DNA of 64,000 bases from Entonaema liquescens (Eukaryota; Ascomycota; Sordariomycetes; Xylariales; Xylariaceae): the NCBI GenBank assembly GCA_902805475.1, contig CADCSX010000025.1, positions 310,001 to 374,000 of the forward strand. The letters are read 5' to 3'. Position numbers and translations under genes: made by a program. Positions 9,729-22,300 of this stretch are shown here, piece after piece; position 1 is the first letter of the stretch, and each line of letters begins with the position of its first letter. Under the pieces are notes generated by a model. It made no database searches. It worked only from the letters and a program-made list of their open reading frames with translations, and was not told the DNA's origin.

Positions 9729-12200
9729 TGACGATGCTTCATTGGCTTTTATCGGTAGACTGGGAGGAGTGGGCCTATAATGGGGATAGATATACGGCTA
9801 CTCGGCGGGTCCCGTAAAATCTCGGGGACTACAAAAGTCTGTTTTTATTCATAGCATGAGGTGTTACAAAATGCCTAGAGGCTAGGCGTTTGCGCAAGCT
9901 GGGCAAGACTGGGCTGGTCTGGTTCGATTTACAGGGAGGATATTTCTTTTAAGTTGGCGGCTTGGAAGTCTACGTGAGAGCATGCCAGGGCCTCCATACG
10001 TACCTAAAGTAAAAGCTGCAAAATAATGCGATGCTTTACACGATGCGTTTTTTGCTCATGAAGAGCAAAACTGTACATAGAGTCACTCTGGGATATATAT
10101 GTATATATATAAATTATCATATCAAGTAACAAATAGCCAATAGTATTAACATCTGTCACAATTAAATGTGTAGCCTTCGTAGGGCTCCAATGCACGGCGC
10201 GTATTAGTAAGGTACTTGGTATTCGCCAGTGCTTGTGATACCGGGAACGAGGGCCAACTCGACGCGGGATAGGTCAGAGCCAAGAAAAATTACCTGATTT
10301 GGAAATTGATACCGCCTCGTGCCGTGCCGTTAGGTAGGGTCACTGTAGAGTCACTATTGTTCTTGACCATGCCGCGATTAGGCGTCTATAGAAAAGCCTC
10401 GTGGTATACTATAAGCATCTTAGATGGACCTATAAAGTGTTTGGTCGGCTAATTAATATTCGGGGAGTTTGCCCACGATGTCTTCTAAGGACGTTGATTC
10501 TGCCGCGAAAGTAGGCGACGGTCTACAAAGTGTATATTAACCAGGTACCAAATATACCATGCAAAGATACGGGCCGTATTACAGAAAACACATTTCTTTT
10601 AGCAGTAGGATGCCGAACAGTATACCTATGTGTTAGCGATACTGCCGCGTGGATATTGTCTAAGCCGCGATATTTGCGGCCACACTCGCCGCCGAGACGC
10701 CGACGGATCCAGCAGAAATTAAGAATATATTGCTTTAGCGACGTGACCAAGATATAGTACCACAGACAAATAAGATGGGTAGTATCGAACTAAGCGCCAA
10801 TAGGCCAATACCTCACACAAGTTGCGACGTCAAGCGATTGCCGAACGCGCAAAGGCGGCTAATAAGGCGATAATAGTCGACTTTAGATGAAGCGCGGGGT
10901 AAAATCGCGTGAAACGTCGCTTTTTGTTGCAATAAGTTATAGAAAAGAGCCTCATACATACTCTATAGTGTTTATAGTCCCTATACTAAGAAGAGAACGG
11001 AAGCGAATAATAACGAAAAGGAGTAAAGTGAAAAAGAAAAGAAAAGAAAAATTTGGATTGCGTGGCACCGGTATTTTCGAATTCAGCAAGCCGAGGATCA
11101 CGAGAACAGTGGAATAACATGGGGTTGAAAAAATGGGCAGTGCTTGACTCGGAAAAGGCTTTGTTTGAAATGGATTTCAAATGATTTGGAAATCAGACCA
11201 AGACCAGTGGCAGAGGATTATGAATAGATGTGTAAGCAGATATAGTTCGGGTCCGGCGTTGTATCATCAGCGGATAAGCCCCACACCGCAGCGCCTACCG
11301 AAACCTGACCTGTAGCTTACTTGCTTTACCTGCCTAAACGCTCACTTACTTACATACGCTGCGGTGTACTACATCAATTATGCGCATATAGTACCTACAG
11401 ACAGGTACAAAGATCGTAACGGGAATATTCAGTGGGGGTACGTTGTTGGTAGATTTATTAGTAAGATAGACGAAAGGGAATAGGTAACGTAACTATGTAC
11501 CAACACCAACAACGACTTACGTATTCCCATAGTTAAGGGGGGTTTTCTTTTTCGGAGTTAACAGGTATACTTGTTAAAATAAGATAGTCAGTATAGGTTA
11601 GTTACCTCAGTTACCTCAGTTACTCCGAGTTACATACCAAGATATATCGGATAGATACTTCGTACTACCCATCACTTATACCAAAATACCTCATCAATCT
11701 GATACTAGCCACTTTCCTCGAGAGCTAATAGTTCACCAAAGAAGCAATTACCCATATAGAAGTGGAAATAACCAAACCCTGATGGGTCAATCTGACATGC
11801 TGTGTGTAATAACATTAGGTAGTTATACATTTTCTCAAGTAACATTACCTATGTACCCCTCGGTGGGGTTTTTTTACTATGCGATAGGATTGCGACTGCG
11901 TCGGCGGGGCTTCCAAACACATGCTAAGGAGGTAGGGATACATATTGGGGAGTCGCGGACGCATAGCGTTGCTTCTGGACACTTCCTTCCCTCATTGTTC
12001 ATGCAGCCTTTCGTCCTTTAGTACATCCGTTAGTACATCTTGTTAGCCAGCATTAGCACATTAGAGCACATTAGCACGCCTCGCACTTTCTGTTTCGGAT
12101 CATTAACCATTAACATATCTCATTTAAGATAAAAAAGATACATAAAGGTATAAGTAAGAGGGGGGGGAGAGACTTGCCTTCCTATAATAAATAGACCAAG
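9729..12200. other. Intergenic region with a decayed, AT-shifted core
   Basis: 2.5 kb without a supportable gene. It holds a TATATA microsatellite near 10092-10112 and a stretch at about 10440-11120 that looks like decayed coding or transposon sequence: many TAG/TAA in all frames amid GC-rich scraps, then an A/G-rich run near 11020-11050. The last 150 nt are the leader of the nitroreductase gene. Confidence 0.5.
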
Positions 12201-13100
12201 ATGCGCCCGCATATTGTCACCTCAGCTGTTTTATCCTTCTCCAGATTCAGCACCACTTCCGCAACCACTCCTAAAGTATCCAGTCTAGCCCTTAAGACTC
12301 TCGCAGCGACTTGTCCTCAGAGATCTTTATTCACTTCTCAGTGCCAACGTCCCAAGGTCCAGGCCAAGACCGCCACCTATACGCCTTCAGCCCACTTCAG
12401 CACCACCACTCCTAAAATGTCTGCTCCTATCAAGGCCGAGTCCTTCCTGGACCACCTTAAGAACCGCCGCACCTACTACGCTCTCAAGAAGGATCTACCT
12501 ATCTCCAAGGAGCGTATCGAGGAGATCGTCAAGCAGAGCATCTTCGAGGTCCCTTCGTCTTTCAACTCCCAGTCCAACCGTGTCGTTATCCTCTTCGGCG
12601 CCGACCACGACAAGCTATGGGACCTCACCTCCGAGATCCTTAAGGCTATCGTCCCCGCTGACGCTTGGGAGCACACCGCCCAACGTATGAGCGGATTCAA
12701 GGCTGGTGCTGGAACCGTAAGTCTCTTCCCTCTCGATATTGCCTATAAGTTAGCATGGGAAGATTCGCTAACAACTCCAATAGGTTCTCTTCTTCGAGGA
12801 CCAAGAGGTCGTCCACAAGATGCAGAACGACTACAAGCTATACAGCGACAAATTCCCCATCTGGGCGCTCCAGTCTGACGCCATGATCCAATTCGCCATC
12901 TGGACCGCCTTCACCGCCGAGGGTCTCGGTGCTAACCTCCAGCACTACAACCCTCTGATCGACACCAAGGTCGCCAGCGAATGGGGCATCCCCGACCACT
13001 GGCAGCTAAACGCCCAGCTCGTCTTCGGCGGCCGCGCCGCGAGCCCGGCCCCAAGAGCCAGCTCCCCATCGAGGGGCGCCTCAAGGTCTTCGGTGCTTAA
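12201..13100 (+). CDS. Nitroreductase-family protein (Frm2/Hbn1-like), with a 1-nt frameshift
   Basis: Exons 12201-12716 and 12784-13100; the intron has GTAAGT and ends ACTCCAATAG. The core begins MSAPIKAESFLDHLKNRRTY and contains ALKKDLPISKERIEEIVKQS and the GLGANLQHYNPLID segment typical of the FMN-dependent fungal nitroreductase-like family, which acts in redox and lipid stress responses. The first 72 residues (Ser/Thr/Arg-rich, few acids) could be a mitochondrial presequence; the family's usual start corresponds to the internal ATG at 12417, so dual starts are possible. Near 13035-13045 the frame breaks. One added base gives the conserved end LPIEGRLKVFGA and stop at 13098. The sum of exons is 833 nt, one short of 278 codons. 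Confidence 0.85.
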
Positions 13101-14673
13101 GTGCGAACTCCTTAAACCATACCTACCTACCTATATATATCCCCAACCAACCTATAACGGTGCTGCTATTGTTGTTGTTATGTATGACGAGTTCGTAGGG
13201 AAATAGCTCTTTGGAAAGAAAGAACTCATAGACACCAGCTATTGTGGATAGACAGAGGGAGCGGCAGTTCGTTCGACTCTCCGCCGCTTCAGAGTTCCTT
13301 AGACTACCTTGGAAGCGTTCAGCACCAATTAGATTTAAATAAATTCGTGAAATCAACCAAAGTAAAGATATCCGTGATCGACTTGTTCTGTCGAGTGATT
13401 CGTAGGGAAATATGAAAAGAGGATAGTTGTAGGCATAAGAGTATATACCTGCCTTGGTAGGTAGGTTAGTACGTAGTGGAATAGGAGTTGAGTCAAATAG
13501 AACATAGTCTCTCCATAAGCACTTTATATATATATATAGTTATCCATGTCCACATATGATGAGCAACAATTCAATAAAGACGTTGGTAGAAGTTGACGTT
13601 AAAATTAAATTAGCTGCATGAGGGATTACTAGTCGTTTTTAAATCGCCGTCATCAGCCTCAACTCCCAAGCGAGGGGAAGCCCCTTAAGCGCGAAGACGC
13701 GAGGGAACAAGAAACCCAGGTTACTATTATGTAACCACCTGCACGAAACGCATCTTGGTGTACGAGTATACTAGGCAGCCAATGCTTGAATTACACCTTT
13801 ACAAAATGAGAAGCTTGGGTACGGAGTGTTACCCGTACGGGTTAGGTTAGACTAGCTACCTAGGTATCTACCTAGGTAGGTATTGAGGGTTCAAGAATGG
13901 CTGGACTCAATGAGCTTGGGTGCCTTAGGGGGTATGAGGAGCTACCCCTGAGGGAGGAGGGGGGTGCTTCTGATGGTACAATGATACTTTGTAGTCATAT
14001 GTTTCTCCTCGACTCATCTCTTTCCTCAAAAAAAAGGGGGTTTCCCTCGAAAATTGTGTGAGTCGTTGTTGCCTAAGCATCAAACTTGGGTGGTAACCAG
14101 ACTATTCCTACCTTGAGGGGGGAAATCCCCCTCGAAAACGACCTGTTTGTTCGGGTACCGTGGTACAGGGACCGGTCTAAACTCATGTCCAACCAATGGC
14201 ATCCCACTAACCCCCGAAACCGATCCCGGCACCCCGGCCGGTCATAGGTGCAACCATGCCGGCATGTGGTCTGAAATCCGGCCCGGCCCGGAGCTAGCCA
14301 GGGTCCGGGTCACACTTGTGAACTATGAGTCGTGCCCCGTTGTGAATGGAAGTGATGTGAGTCGCGGGAGCAGACTGATTCTCCCTGGGGGGAAAAGTAT
14401 ATAAGCATGGCCTTGTTCCCTGGGATTGGATGAATGTTTCTTTCTCTTCCGGTCTTATTCATCCCAAGACAAGAAGAAGTCTCAGTGTCTTCCCTCCTTG
14501 AGATTAAACAGAGAACAGAAAATCAGGACAATCATCTTTCTCAAGACTTGTCTTAAAGAACATATATCACAACTTACTTATTCTTTTCACTTCTTTTGAC
14601 CCTCTCTCCCTCTCTCTCTCTCTCCCTCAGTCATTCAGGCTAGCTAGCCAGCTAGCCCCCTCCAACCGACAAG
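13101..14673. other. Intergenic region
   Basis: No gene is supported. It holds a TATATATATA run near 13527, clustered CTACCTAGGTA motifs at 13855-13882, and a GC-richer segment at 14147-14400 whose one open frame has no recognisable motif. A pyrimidine (CT) repeat at about 14600-14632 sits just upstream of the next gene and is probably promoter or leader. Confidence 0.6.
14600..14632. repeat. CT microsatellite
   Basis: Pyrimidine dinucleotide run directly upstream of the Ser-rich gene. Such tracts are common in fungal promoters and leaders. Confidence 0.7.
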
Positions 14674-15212
14674 ATGCCAGGCCTCCTATCCGAGGCACCC
14701 AACTCCAACCCCGACCCCTCCGACTCCGGCCCCAACTCCGGCTCCGGCTCCAGCTCCAGTTCCGAATCCGACAACCTCTCGACCTCGACCTCGAGCAGCA
14801 GCAGCAGCACCCCGCTGGCCCTGTCCCCCCAGGGCATCCCCCTGCGCCGCCGGACCCGCGTCCAAATGCACGACTGCGAATCCCTCATCCTATCCTTCCG
14901 CACCGCGCTCTCCCTCTCCCCGCACCAATTCATCTACATCACGCTCCTGCACCCGTCGCCCCTGTACGCGATCCCTGCGGCCGCCGCCCCGGGTTCCACG
15001 TGGTGCTGTACATGCGCGCGTACGCGCTCGCCGAGACCCTGCTGTTCGCCTCCGACGACGCCGCCTGGGACGAGATGGCCGCCGCGACGGCCGCCGGCGT
15101 CGAGAACCACATGGTCGACCTGCCGAGCGGCCGGTTCGCCGTGGGGTTCGTGCGCTTGAGGGATGGTGGGGACGGCGTGCCCGTCGGGGAGCACGAGTAT
15201 TGGACTTCGTAA
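14674..15212 (+). CDS. Ser-rich hypothetical protein with a 1-nt frameshift
   Basis: I do not recognise this protein. It starts with a Ser/Pro/Asn low-complexity segment of about 60 residues, then continues LRRRTRVQMHDCESLILSFR and SPHQFIYITLLHPSPLYA. After about 14987-14993 (CCCCGGG) the sensible frame changes to FHVVLYMRAYALAETLLFAS and ends GEHEYWTS, stop at 15210. The codon usage (GC-ending) is the same on both sides of the break and neither frame alone gives a good ending, so I infer one missing base. The length is 539 nt, one short of 180 codons. No membrane segment or signal peptide is evident. Confidence 0.6.
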
Positions 15213-16299
15213 GCTATGGTGGTGGGGGGAAAGCAGGAATGGAAATCGAATGGAATCGAATGTGGAGGAGTGGAAAAGCAGGAAGGAAAAGAACAGAAAA
15301 AAAAAAGAAAAAAAAGAAAAGGGAGTTTGATGAGAGATGAGAAGAGAGGAGAGGAGACGATGAATGGAAGCGGTTAGTAAAACACCTCCTTATTCCCACT
15401 CACTTATTACCATGCGATACTAACTCTGAGGTTTTAGTTGAATGCTACAGAAAAAAAACAGAAAAAAAGGGGGAAGGGGTACTATTTAGCTATTACCCTC
15501 GACCAAGCAAGCAAAATTAGCAGTCTCATTCCCACTTCGCACTCAACCGGCGCAGTCCAAAGCCTTAAGATGACTTTCACCCATCCAGCAGCATAATCAG
15601 CGGCTCATTTCTTCACTTGCTTACACCAAGGGCAGCCAGTCTACTTACATCGCGGAGGTGGACGCGATATGTTTTTTGCTAGTAGCTAGATAGCTACCTA
15701 GGTACCTAGGAACTGCGAATGAACATTTCTTTCTTTTTCATAGATAAGCCCCTTTTACTCAGCCCATTTGTGCTACTTGGTTCATCTTGCGCCCTTCTGG
15801 GAATACCCATGTGTTAATGTACCTAATCCACCCGATGATAGCGCCGTGGTTTCTTTCCTGCATTACTGTATTTAGGTCAACTAGACCCTAAAATTTCGTA
15901 AATAGGAGAGTGTACATGCAACTGAGAGAATAATCCGCCAAGATATTGAAGGGAGGGAAGAGAAATTCGAAACCGTTGATTTTAATGTCCGTTTGATATA
16001 TACGCTGTCCATCCGCCCATCTCGTATGATACATAACAATTAGGACACTACAACCTCCCTACCGATCATCTCTATAGTCGCTCCAAAACGCCCTGTACAT
16101 CCCTTTTCTGTTCATGTACCAGCATAATCATTGCCGATACTATGTCGTAGAAAACACCATTCCGATCCAAAGTAGCCCAAAATCGTGGATGAACAGTCAT
16201 CCAAGCTCTCCGCCACGCGAAGAGCAGGTAGAGTGAGATGGCATCACGTCGTAAAGAGTTAAACTTCAAATTTCGAAATTCTCCGATAATTTTACGTAT
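15213..16299. other. Intergenic, convergent gene ends
   Basis: Spacer between the Ser-rich gene (+) and DCR2 (-). It shows A/G-rich runs near 15290-15330 and a GCTACCTAGGTACCTAGG motif near 15694-15711. Nothing coding is seen. Confidence 0.6.
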
Positions 16300-18098
16300 T
16301 CAGCTCTGTTCTTTAGGAGCTATTACACTACCCCCGTCGACGATGATTTGTTCGTCGACACGAGCTGACGTATCACCGTGTTCGACCCGTTTGTAGGTTG
16401 TAATCCGGGCTTCGTTCATGTCAATGTCGAATATGCGAACCCGACGAACAAAGCCACCATAACCGCCGTACCCTCCAAATCCGGCACCGCCACCGTAGCA
16501 CATCCATAGCTCGGGCTTTTTCGTCTGCTCATTGGACGAAAGCATGCAATACTCATTGGCGTGATCGCTAGAGAATGTAATGTTAGCTAGTTGTAGAAAA
16601 GGAGATTCAAGGAATACGTACTGTCCACAGCTAACCATAACGACACCTTGCTCGACCAAGGCATCGCGGAATCCGGAGTTGAACTTGGGGGCCGTGACAC
16701 CTTCCCGCAGTTCACCTACGTACTTCGACTCCTGATCCCTGTATTCCGGTAGAGGAATATGAATAAAGGCGATATCCATGTGGATATGAGTGTATTCCTT
16801 ATGCTTCTTCTTTAGACTCTCAGAAGTCTGTCTGAACCAATCGATTTGGTTCTTTTTAATCCAGTCATAGCCGCTCCACTGTCGCTCATCCGGAGAATAT
16901 GAGTGAGAATCGAGTAGGTATACCGTAAGAGCGGAATGCTTCGAGCTCCCCTGGGCAAGGACCTCGATAAAGTAATTACCGACTCCGTCGATATCATCTG
17001 GTCCAGCTACAGACAACGAATATGGTAATTGTTCAATCAGTGCCATTTGTCCAGCCCGGGGTAATGATCCTTCATCATCATGATTGCCAAATATGGATAC
17101 ATAGGGGATCTTGCGCTTAATGAGTAGTTGCGCGTATTTGAAAATGGCTGACTGCGCATCGGGGGCTGTGTCGCCATTCACCTGGTCACCACTAAGGACA
17201 ACCAGATCCGGCTTCTCTTCGTCCAATAACTTGGACACAAAATCTAGAGTCCGCAGATCTGCCAGACAGGGTCCACCTTCATACTCGTCCGGAACCGCAT
17301 CTCTGCAATGACCAACGCCCGTGCTCAAATGAAGATCTGCCAGCTGCATTATCTTGAATTTTCCATTATCCCTCACTCGTGGTTGGGGTTTTATAGGCTC
17401 AACAAGGCTTCCCTGACGGACCGTGATATGGGCACTCGGTATATCTGGGCCGACGTCGAGTAACAATGGCGTATTTTGGAATTGCCAACCGTCTCGAACT
17501 TCGACGGCATCATCGCCGAAGAGAACATCAATTTCCATAACAGCCTGTTTCGAGTCACTCGCCGTCGGCTTGGACGATCGTAGTACCCATAAACCTGCTG
17601 GACGAGACTCCCACTTTTCACCCGTCTGCCCTTTAGTTCCTGTCGAAGGATCCAATCGGCCCACCGTGACACCCACGACTACCTTGTCTTCTGCCTTCAG
17701 CTCCTCCTCTTTCTTCCTCTGGACATGAATATAGGCCTTGGAGACCCATGATTTATCCAGGTATAGATTCTTCTCGACCCGATGCCATTTTTCAGGGTCG
17801 AGCTTGCAAGACGAAAATAGGTTGACTTTCGAGCACTGAGTAATTGTTATATCGGTGACGACTTGGCCATGGTGGTGCTGAGGCATATACTCATGCACGG
17901 AATTAGGGAGGAGTCGAAAATTTCGATCTAAGAGAAAGATGACGAAGAATGCGAAGACGGCAGCAGCAGCGAGCTGGGATATGGTGCGCACCTAGCAAAA
18001 GACGGTATTATTAGTCTCGACCCGAGTACCTAAGTCGCTAGCTAGAAATGTGGTGAGCATTTATATCATTATAGGCAACTTACTATTCGCCGCGTCAT
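16300..18098 (-). CDS. DCR2: DCR2-like calcineurin-superfamily phosphatase
   Basis: Exons 18098-18084, 17991-16622 and 16567-16300 give 550 aa. The tiny first exon encodes only MTRRI; the GTAAGT donor at 18083 and CTAG acceptor at 17993-17992 join it to VRTISQLAAAAVFAFFVIFL, a single N-terminal membrane anchor. The second intron (54 nt, GTACGT to CTAG) is read-through-capable, but removing it restores VSCGHDHANEYC, the metal-binding GHDHAN motif. Other metallophosphatase motifs are LADLHLSTG, VVLSGDQVNGD and FGNHDDEG. The yeast ortholog Dcr2 acts in cell-cycle and unfolded-protein-response control. Confidence in family and exon structure is high. Confidence 0.92.
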
Positions 18099-19343
18099 GA
18101 TGTTTGATATGAATAAGATCGGTTAGACTCAGGTAGATACGGTGTGTTAACACAGTAGCGATGTCGTAGGGATGAACGCCAGGGGCCAATCATCTTCAGC
18201 CGTGCGCATCTAAATAATCTTGTTCAGACCTTCAACTTTATAAAGTCGTCGGTAGAAAGATTGAAGAATACTATGAATAGTATAATATCGAATACGATTT
18301 CATGAGGCTTGTATTAAAATGTGGGTTTATTGAAGAATAAGTTTGAGTTTGAGTTGTTCAAGGTAAATTGTTAAAGCAACTTCCAGTTCTGTAAAGCTAA
18401 AAAAGCTAAAAAAGCTAACTACAACAACTTGGAAGGAGAGAAATTCAAGACCCCGGTCCAAGTATTCCCGATAATCTGGGGAATCGCGACCAATTCATGC
18501 CAAGACACGTCTATTCCTTCCCAGATCTAGCTTCAGTACATCCGTTCTATGTATTACCATGCGTCAAATACAACCTCTATATACTTGACGCCGAGGTACC
18601 GAACAAACACATGCGCCTCCCTACACACATGTTTTTAGCGAGCGTTGGAGCTAAGCCCATTCATATGACAGCTCACCATCTTTTCCCCGAATCAAAGACC
18701 ATTTACTGCTTTAATGACAAGACTCAATATATCAGATGGAATAATCTAGACTTTTGAGTTTGCCAATGAATATCTGCCTCTTGTGTTGTACAAGTCCACA
18801 TGCACCTTGACGCGATTGGTAGGTAAGGGAATAGACAAAGGCAGAGTAAGCAGTAAGTAGCAAAGCTCATAGGTGAAAATCCATAGCCACTCGCTTCCGC
18901 AGTTGCTATATTAGACTTAGACCAATAAAGATGATTGAGTAAGCTGCGAGTATATATGCTTTCCAATATAACCAATCGGAATCATTCCTGAGAAATATTG
19001 CGCTTAACTATAAATTATACCCAAATCCATAAAGGTTGCTGAGGAACTGTACATCTTACCAAGTATAATCCGCGTTTATAGGAGTCTCCAGTCCGGGCCA
19101 AAGAAATTATACACGGAAACGAATACGGCGGGCTTAGACAAGCCTTGTCGATATTAAGACCGAGTACGTGGAAAGCTGACGAAAAGGGTACCAACCATAA
19201 TTCTCCATATTCTATTTACTAAGTGCTATCTATTCAGACGGCAGCATCTTATTAAGAGACGCAGCAACGAATCCAGCTCACCTCTCTCGCCCATGTCCAC
19301 CTACTCCGTAATCCTACTATAACCCTATCGTGGCCAATACTAT
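18099..19343. other. Intergenic region
   Basis: Lies upstream of DCR2 (promoter side, 18099 onward) and downstream of the RhoGAP gene. It includes a small tandem AAAAAGCTA-like repeat near 18397-18418. No gene is supported. Confidence 0.6.
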
Positions 19344-22300
19344 CTAACTTTTCCTCAGGACCTCATGGTCCTTAGCTTTCGTAGTACCATCAAACATTAA
19401 TAGTTCATCGGTAATATCCCACAGTTGTGCTGTCCTGTTGGCACGGGCATTCGTCCGGGCGCCCTGATTTCGTGCCCTACCACTCCAAAGCCCACCTTTC
19501 TCAACACAGGACTTATCCTTAATCCCCGGTGCCACTTGCTTTTTCATATACCGGCGTATCCTTTCTTCGATTCCCCCACAGTCCTCAGTTATATCCGCAG
19601 ACCATAAGCTGCACTCTCCCTTCTGTTCGGCACAACGGTGGCTAGGCCCATCAACTTGTCCCTTATCAGTTATGTCCCGCTCAACATCTTCGAAAGTACT
19701 ACCGTCCCGAAGCCCTCGGACCCGCGCTGTAAATTGCTTAAAGACAGCGACTCGCTTCTCTGCTGCTTCAGCTCTTTCTTGCCACATTTTGGATTCGCGT
19801 TTCGCTGCCCTGAGCTGCTCGCACAGCTTGCCAATATCCATGTTCTCGCGGGCTTCCAGCTGTCGTCGTAGTTGGACGTTGTCCTCCGTTCGGTGTTCGA
19901 GTTGCTTCTGTAGATGACGAATTTGTGTATAAAGCATCGAATTGCCACTTCCAGGACGAGGGCTCGAGGCCGAAATCCTATCATCGTCGTTCTTATCGCA
20001 CGATCGAGGAGAGGATGGATATGGTCGTGTGAAAGTGATGTGTTGTGCAATCGGGGGCTCCTCAAGGGGAGGGACCATAGTTCCTAAGCTCGGCGGCTGG
20101 TTAAGCTCTCGATCGCGGGCAGGAACTAAAGGTGTCGTTGATATTTGCGGTACTTTTCTTGAAGCAGCAAACATATCACCTATAGGACGTAGTGAAACGT
20201 AAGAATGTTTAGTTGGTGTGTCTCCAATATTTTCACCTGAAAAACTTGGGCCTGAAATGCTCTCATCTATTGATAACCCCGCCCCATGCTTCGTGTTGGT
20301 GTCTCCGGTGGTCGAAATCCTCCTCTAGAGCCATCAAAAGTGTTTGACGGCGTACTAGTCCTCGGCGTAATCTTAGACCTGGGGTACTTTGACGGGGAGT
20401 TGCTCAAAGTGTACGGAGATTGCACGCTACCAGAGTCGCGCCCAATTCTTCCAGGAAGCATAGTTCCAGAGCTACAAGGAGAGTCATAGATAGTATTGTC
20501 AAACAGCGCAGCTATGGCCTTCACTGCCCCTGGAGTCGGTTTAGAGCTTGAACGATATAGGATCGGTCTGCTTATTCCCTCGAAAGCGCTCTTGTCTGGT
20601 GATGAACTTGATTTGTGTGAGGAAACTGGTTCTCTTGAGGATTTAGGTCGGGGAGAATTTTCGAATACGTTCTTTCTCTCGGGTGAAAGTTTAACTGGTG
20701 TTTGTCTCCCTTCACTTCGCTTGTCTATAACTTGCTGTTTCCACTTTGGGGTGGATGGTTCCCTGTCTCGCCTAACCAACGATTCCTCGCTTCGTCGAAA
20801 GCTATTATTGCCTGGGCTACGTCTTAAGCGTCTTTCCTTTGCAGCCCTTGATAGAGACTCCGTGCTAGTCTTACTGGCTAGACTTAAAGCTTTCCATCTC
20901 TCAGCATAGTCAACATCCTGTGTCGGGACACGGCGATAGTCACCAGTTTGGCTGCTATGATATTCTTCAGTTGGAAGGGATGACCTAACTGGGGTTAGGG
21001 TTTTCTTTGATGGCGACCTTTTGAGTACGCCAATGTCTTTGCCTATCGGTGTAGCATAGTCATGTTGTGAGGAATATCCCTCATTGCTACCAATTTCGAT
21101 GATGGATGACTTGATGCTGTGAAAAGTTAACTCACTTCCAGACAGGATATGACTCAATGAGCTTCGATTGTGGAGAACAGAGGGATCCTCGTGCACATCA
21201 ATACGAAATGGCCGCTCTCTGGTCCGGCCTCCAGACTCGCTCTCACCGCCACCCGACAGTCTGTCTCGGCTTTGGTTTTCCGATCTGCTCTCAAGGCTGT
21301 CCCTGAGCAAAGTTCGTGCAGCAGACGGCACTGCTGAATGAGACATTTGACCTACACTTACTGCATATTGACTGGCCGATGGACTTTCCTCGGCTGTAGG
21401 CGAGAGACAAATTTCTGAAATCCTACTCGGAGTTTTATGTGAAGTACAAGAACTAGGCTGTCGTGATCTCTGTCGCTTTATGGATATAGATCCAACTTCA
21501 CGTCCTGTAGTATCCCGGCGGTTGAACAAGCTAGTCCCTGGTTTTGATAATTAGTACGCGACATCGCGAAACTTTGTCGTATTGACTTACTAGGCATCGG
21601 AGTTGGAATTCTAGCTAGGGGAGAGACGCTTCTACCTTTCCGTTTATGCGACAGTAAAATACCATTCCATTTAGGTGGCTTTCTTAACGGGAGTGAATCT
21701 GAAGCTGAAGAACCTAACTTGGCCCTGTTCGTCCTATTCTGGGCGGCGCGTTCCTGTCTGCTGATCTTCAGGGTGCCCAGGCTCCGCATTTGCTGAACCA
21801 CCTCCCTCCAATGTACTATTAGCATCTCTGTGATGTTATTGGCGACAAGTATCTTATCAACAGTGTAGACAGAGGTCGCTTCTTCACCACGAGATTTAGA
21901 TTTCCTATGCTTGCGTCTCTCTTTTCGAGATTTCGGAGCCGATACAGGAAGCAGTACTAGTCCAGCTGCGGGGTCTGCCAACTTCATGCTGTAGGAGTCG
22001 ATCAGATCATTGACCAAGAGAGGACCAAATACTATACTCAAAGCATTGTATCCCATTAAATCAGCTGTAGGGAGCGGCCTGCCGTTTTCATCTTCTCGGG
22101 GGGCATTTTCAGCAGCCCGGCCGACGAAACATAATAAGCCAAAGACTGCACATATCAACTCCCTTTGGTACTGTGATCTCACGGTCCCAATAGCGAGCGC
22201 AATCAACCGTGCGCGAAGCTTACTTTCCCTGGTCTTAGTAAGCTCGGGATCAGCATGTAGTTGGCTGTGGATTGCAACTAAGGCGTCGAAAAGGGATAAT

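Noticed and set aside
14147..14404. 85-codon open frame
   Set aside because: No domain; composition follows the local GC-rich spacer and there is no plausible context.
16568..16621. Reading through this 54-nt segment in DCR2
   Set aside because: It has canonical intron ends, and removal rebuilds the metal-binding GHDHAN motif.
20267..20280. RhoGAP ending at the TAG after TRSMGRGYQ
   Set aside because: The next frame stays open for 310 more codons and encodes the coiled coil usual for such fungal RhoGAPs; no start codon context for a separate gene.
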